This document shows positions 62,344 through 64,000 of a stretch of 64,000 nucleotides of DNA, in pieces. Position 1 is the stretch's first letter. Each line of letters begins with the position of its first letter. Both the position numbers and the translations under genes were made by a program. The stretch is from Dyadobacter sp. CY261 (GTDB taxonomy: Bacteria; Bacteroidota; Bacteroidia; Cytophagales; Spirosomataceae), in the NCBI RefSeq assembly GCF_021440085.1, contig NZ_JAKCPW010000007.1, positions 1 through 64,000 on the forward strand. Direction: 5' to 3'. The notes beneath the pieces were generated by a model. It worked only from the letters and a program-made list of their open reading frames with translations, made no database searches and had not been told where the DNA came from.

Positions 62344-64000
62344 ATGCGTTACTCACTCTTCACTTGCTGGATAACTGCCGTTCTTCTTCTAGGATCACCA
62401 CTGCTGGCTTATGGCCAAACGAGTGCAGTACTCACAGGCAACGTGACGGATGCCACCACTGGAAAACCGATGCCGTTTGCCAGTGTGTATGTTAACGGCA
62501 GCACCCAAGGGGCTGTCACTGACGAAAAGGGAACATATACCCTTACTTTACTTTCACTGGGTACGGTGGAAATTGTTGCTTCATTTGTTGGGTATGAGTC
62601 GGCTATGCAAAAAATCCGATTTGAAAATACTTCTTCGCAAAAAGCCAATTTCCGGCTCAAAGCAAGTGAACAAATGCTGGATGCTGTAACTGTACGGGGC
62701 AACACGAAGCGGTCGGCACGACATTTACGTCAGTTTAAAAAGCAACTCCTTGGTGAGCCATTCGGCGGACAGTGCCTGCTTGTAAACAGTGAAGTTCTTA
62801 ACTTTAAGGAAGATAAAAAACATCTGTATGCGACGGCTAGTGAGCCGTTAATTATTGATAATCAGGCACTGGGTTATAGGCTGATCTATGATTTGCAGCA
62901 TTTCGATGCTACTCCGTCGGGGAAGGTTTATTCTGCTGGTACTGCCCGGTTCGAAGAACTCAAACCCGAAAACGAACGGCAGGCCGACCGGTTCCGGCGC
63001 AATCGGCTGACTGCTTACCTAGGATCTACCCGACATCTAATGGCCAGCCTGATAGACGGAACTTTCGAACAGGCTGGCTTTATGATTTATCAGGAAGATG
63101 TTACTAAGCCAATCTCCGTCGAACGTCGGACCATTACGCTTGCCGCTGCGGTAGGCGAATACAAACGTTTGATTCCCATTCAGGTTTCCAAGGTGATTCA
63201 AGCCGGTCGGTTACCGACTGAACGCAGATTGGTTTCGCCCATGAAACTGATCGTATTTTACACAAAGGCTTCCTCCCGTTTCTCCCCCTATCCGGACGCC
63301 CGCTACGCTTATACGGAAATGAAACTGCCAAGCGGACAGATGCAAATGACTGCCGATGGAGTCATTACAATGCCTGAGGGTATGGAAACGGAAGGCTCAA
63401 TGGGTGATGACAGGCTATCAACCATGTTGCCCGCCGAATGGAAACCCGAAAAAAGTGAGATGGAGCCAGCTATAACCGGTGCATTGACTGCACAGGGAAA
63501 ACTTGCGCCATCTGACACCTGTCTGGGTAACATCAGTGCGGCTTTCAACGAGCGATTCAAGTTGCTGGCTCCCTCATTGTTTGTACACATTGACAAACCT
63601 TTTTATGCCACCGGCGACCGGCTCTGGATGAGCACGTACTTACTTGATGCTCCCAGTCACCAGCGAGCCGGTGGTGAAACAGCGATGCACGTCGACCTGA
63701 TTACGGCAACAGGAAAACTAGTGCAGCACCAGTGGGTGCGCATGGTAGACGGACGTGGTCAGGGCAATTTTCGCCTGTCCGATACCCTTACGACAGGAAT
63801 GTATCGCCTGCGCGCCTATACCGATGAAGATGACGGGCAGCGACGCCCCGCTTTCGAGCGGTCTGTGTCGATTCATAATTTGCTTCGGAACGGCTTACCA
63901 GCAAGTATTGATTCCGTTTCTCAGCAATTAGACATTCAGGTTTTGCCGGAAGGTGGTCGCTGGATTTCAGGGTTACCAGCCCGCGTAGGTGTGAAGATCG
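62344..64000 (+). CDS. carboxypeptidase-regulatory-like/MG2 domain outer-membrane-type protein (5' part, incomplete)
   Basis: An open frame of 552 codons that runs off the right end. Signal peptide (LLLGSPLLAYGQ), then a carboxypeptidase regulatory-like (CarboxypepD_reg) domain: TGNVTDATTGKPMPFASVYV, NGSTQGAVTDEKGTYTLTLL and VGYESAMQKIRFENTS. A long linker of unknown fold follows, and from about residue 410 an alpha-2-macroglobulin-like MG2 domain: LFVHIDKPFYATGDRLWMST and LSDTLTTGMYRLRAYTDEDD. Proteins with this layout in Bacteroidota are outer-membrane-associated and often lie beside TonB-linked transporters. The function of this one cannot be told without its missing C-terminal part. The ATG at 62344 starts 62 bp after the tRNA fragment. 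Confidence 0.85.
   Translation, partial: MRYSLFTCWITAVLLLGSPLLAYGQTSAVLTGNVTDATTGKPMPFASVYVNGSTQGAVTDEKGTYTLTLLSLGTVEIVASFVGYESAMQKIRFENTSSQKANFRLKASEQMLDAVTVRGNTKRSARHLRQFKKQLLGEPFGGQCLLVNSEVLNFKEDKKHLYATASEPLIIDNQALGYRLIYDLQHFDATPSGKVYSAGTARFEELKPENERQADRFRRNRLTAYLGSTRHLMASLIDGTFEQAGFMIYQEDVTKPISVERRTITLAAAVGEYKRLIPIQVSKVIQAGRLPTERRLVSPMKLIVFYTKASSRFSPYPDARYAYTEMKLPSGQMQMTADGVITMPEGMETEGSMGDDRLSTMLPAEWKPEKSEMEPAITGALTAQGKLAPSDTCLGNISAAFNERFKLLAPSLFVHIDKPFYATGDRLWMSTYLLDAPSHQRAGGETAMHVDLITATGKLVQHQWVRMVDGRGQGNFRLSDTLTTGMYRLRAYTDEDDGQRRPAFERSVSIHNLLRNGLPASIDSVSQQLDIQVLPEGGRWISGLPARVGVKI

Noticed and set aside
1..64000. CRISPR arrays, rRNA genes, complete tRNA genes, replication origins
   Set aside because: No regularly spaced identical repeats, no rRNA-like sequence and no complete cloverleaf found on either strand by eye; only the 3' tRNA fragment at 62239-62281 remains.

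Overview
The window looks like chromosomal DNA of a Bacteroidota member, most likely a Cytophagales/Spirosomaceae-type organism (Dyadobacter or Spirosoma-like; genus is a guess). Reasons: two SusC/SusD pairs, a hybrid two-component sensor of the polysaccharide-utilisation type, a type IX secretion (T9SS) tail on a glycanase, VCBS/FG-GAP lipoproteins, and promoter -7 boxes of the TAnnTTTG type.

Layout. 1-6.6 kb: three co-directional genes (a possible HxD...H iron/2-oxoglutarate-type oxygenase, an ABC exporter membrane domain without ATPase, and a glycosyltransferase resembling the GT domain of animal lysyl hydroxylase LH3/PLOD), facing a MacB/FtsX-type permease and a UGT-like glycosyltransferase. 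6.6-16.2 kb: small accessory genes (GNAT, DUF4174, DUF4385, tautomerase, NTF2-like, membrane wHTH regulator, small XRE regulator) mixed with gene debris: an IS1182-type and an IS3-type transposase remnant, a 2'-5' RNA ligase split by an amber codon, a BNR-repeat pseudogene, a frameshifted HhH-GPD glycosylase and an orphan signal-peptide fragment. 16.2-32.9 kb: SDR + AraC regulator, then a LuxR-type response regulator and TPR histidine kinase directly followed by a mannan-type locus: a 1029-residue CBM-CBM-GH26-CBM3-CBM3-T9SS protein, SusC, SusD, a large VCBS/ASPIC lipoprotein and a ConA-like exported protein.

32.9-37.7 kb: a minus-strand island of toxin-antitoxin modules (YoeB/YefM, a RelE-like pair, HigBA), an XRE gene and an undescribed overlapping gene pair (soluble protein + small membrane protein). 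37.7-47.6 kb: a second glycan block (lipoprotein GH26, serine hydrolase, quinoprotein-cytochrome c dehydrogenase, four alpha/beta-hydrolase/esterases), probably one operon for acetylated mannan or related hemicellulose. 47.6-50.8 kb: a second accessory island with two DUF1016 (YhcG/PDDEXK) genes, one amber-interrupted, plus degenerate copies of pieces from the 33-37 kb island. 50.8-62.2 kb: a GH5-like enzyme, SusD and SusC divergent from a hybrid two-component sensor. A 3' tRNA fragment lies at 62.24 kb, and the 5' part of a carboxypeptidase-regulatory/MG2 outer-membrane-type protein runs off the right end.

The most informative signals are: (i) an inverted-repeat motif AGGGTTTTCCCTAA, found singly before the response-regulator gene and as tandem pairs with an identical 27-bp period before both GH26 loci, each pair 36 bp from a TAnnTTTG box - a predicted regulon of the local two-component system; (ii) the PLOD-type glycosyltransferase beside a possible oxygenase, a split version of the animal LH3 architecture; (iii) the duplicated and decaying islands that bracket the second GH26 block. 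All calls come from reading the sequence and family knowledge; no search was run.
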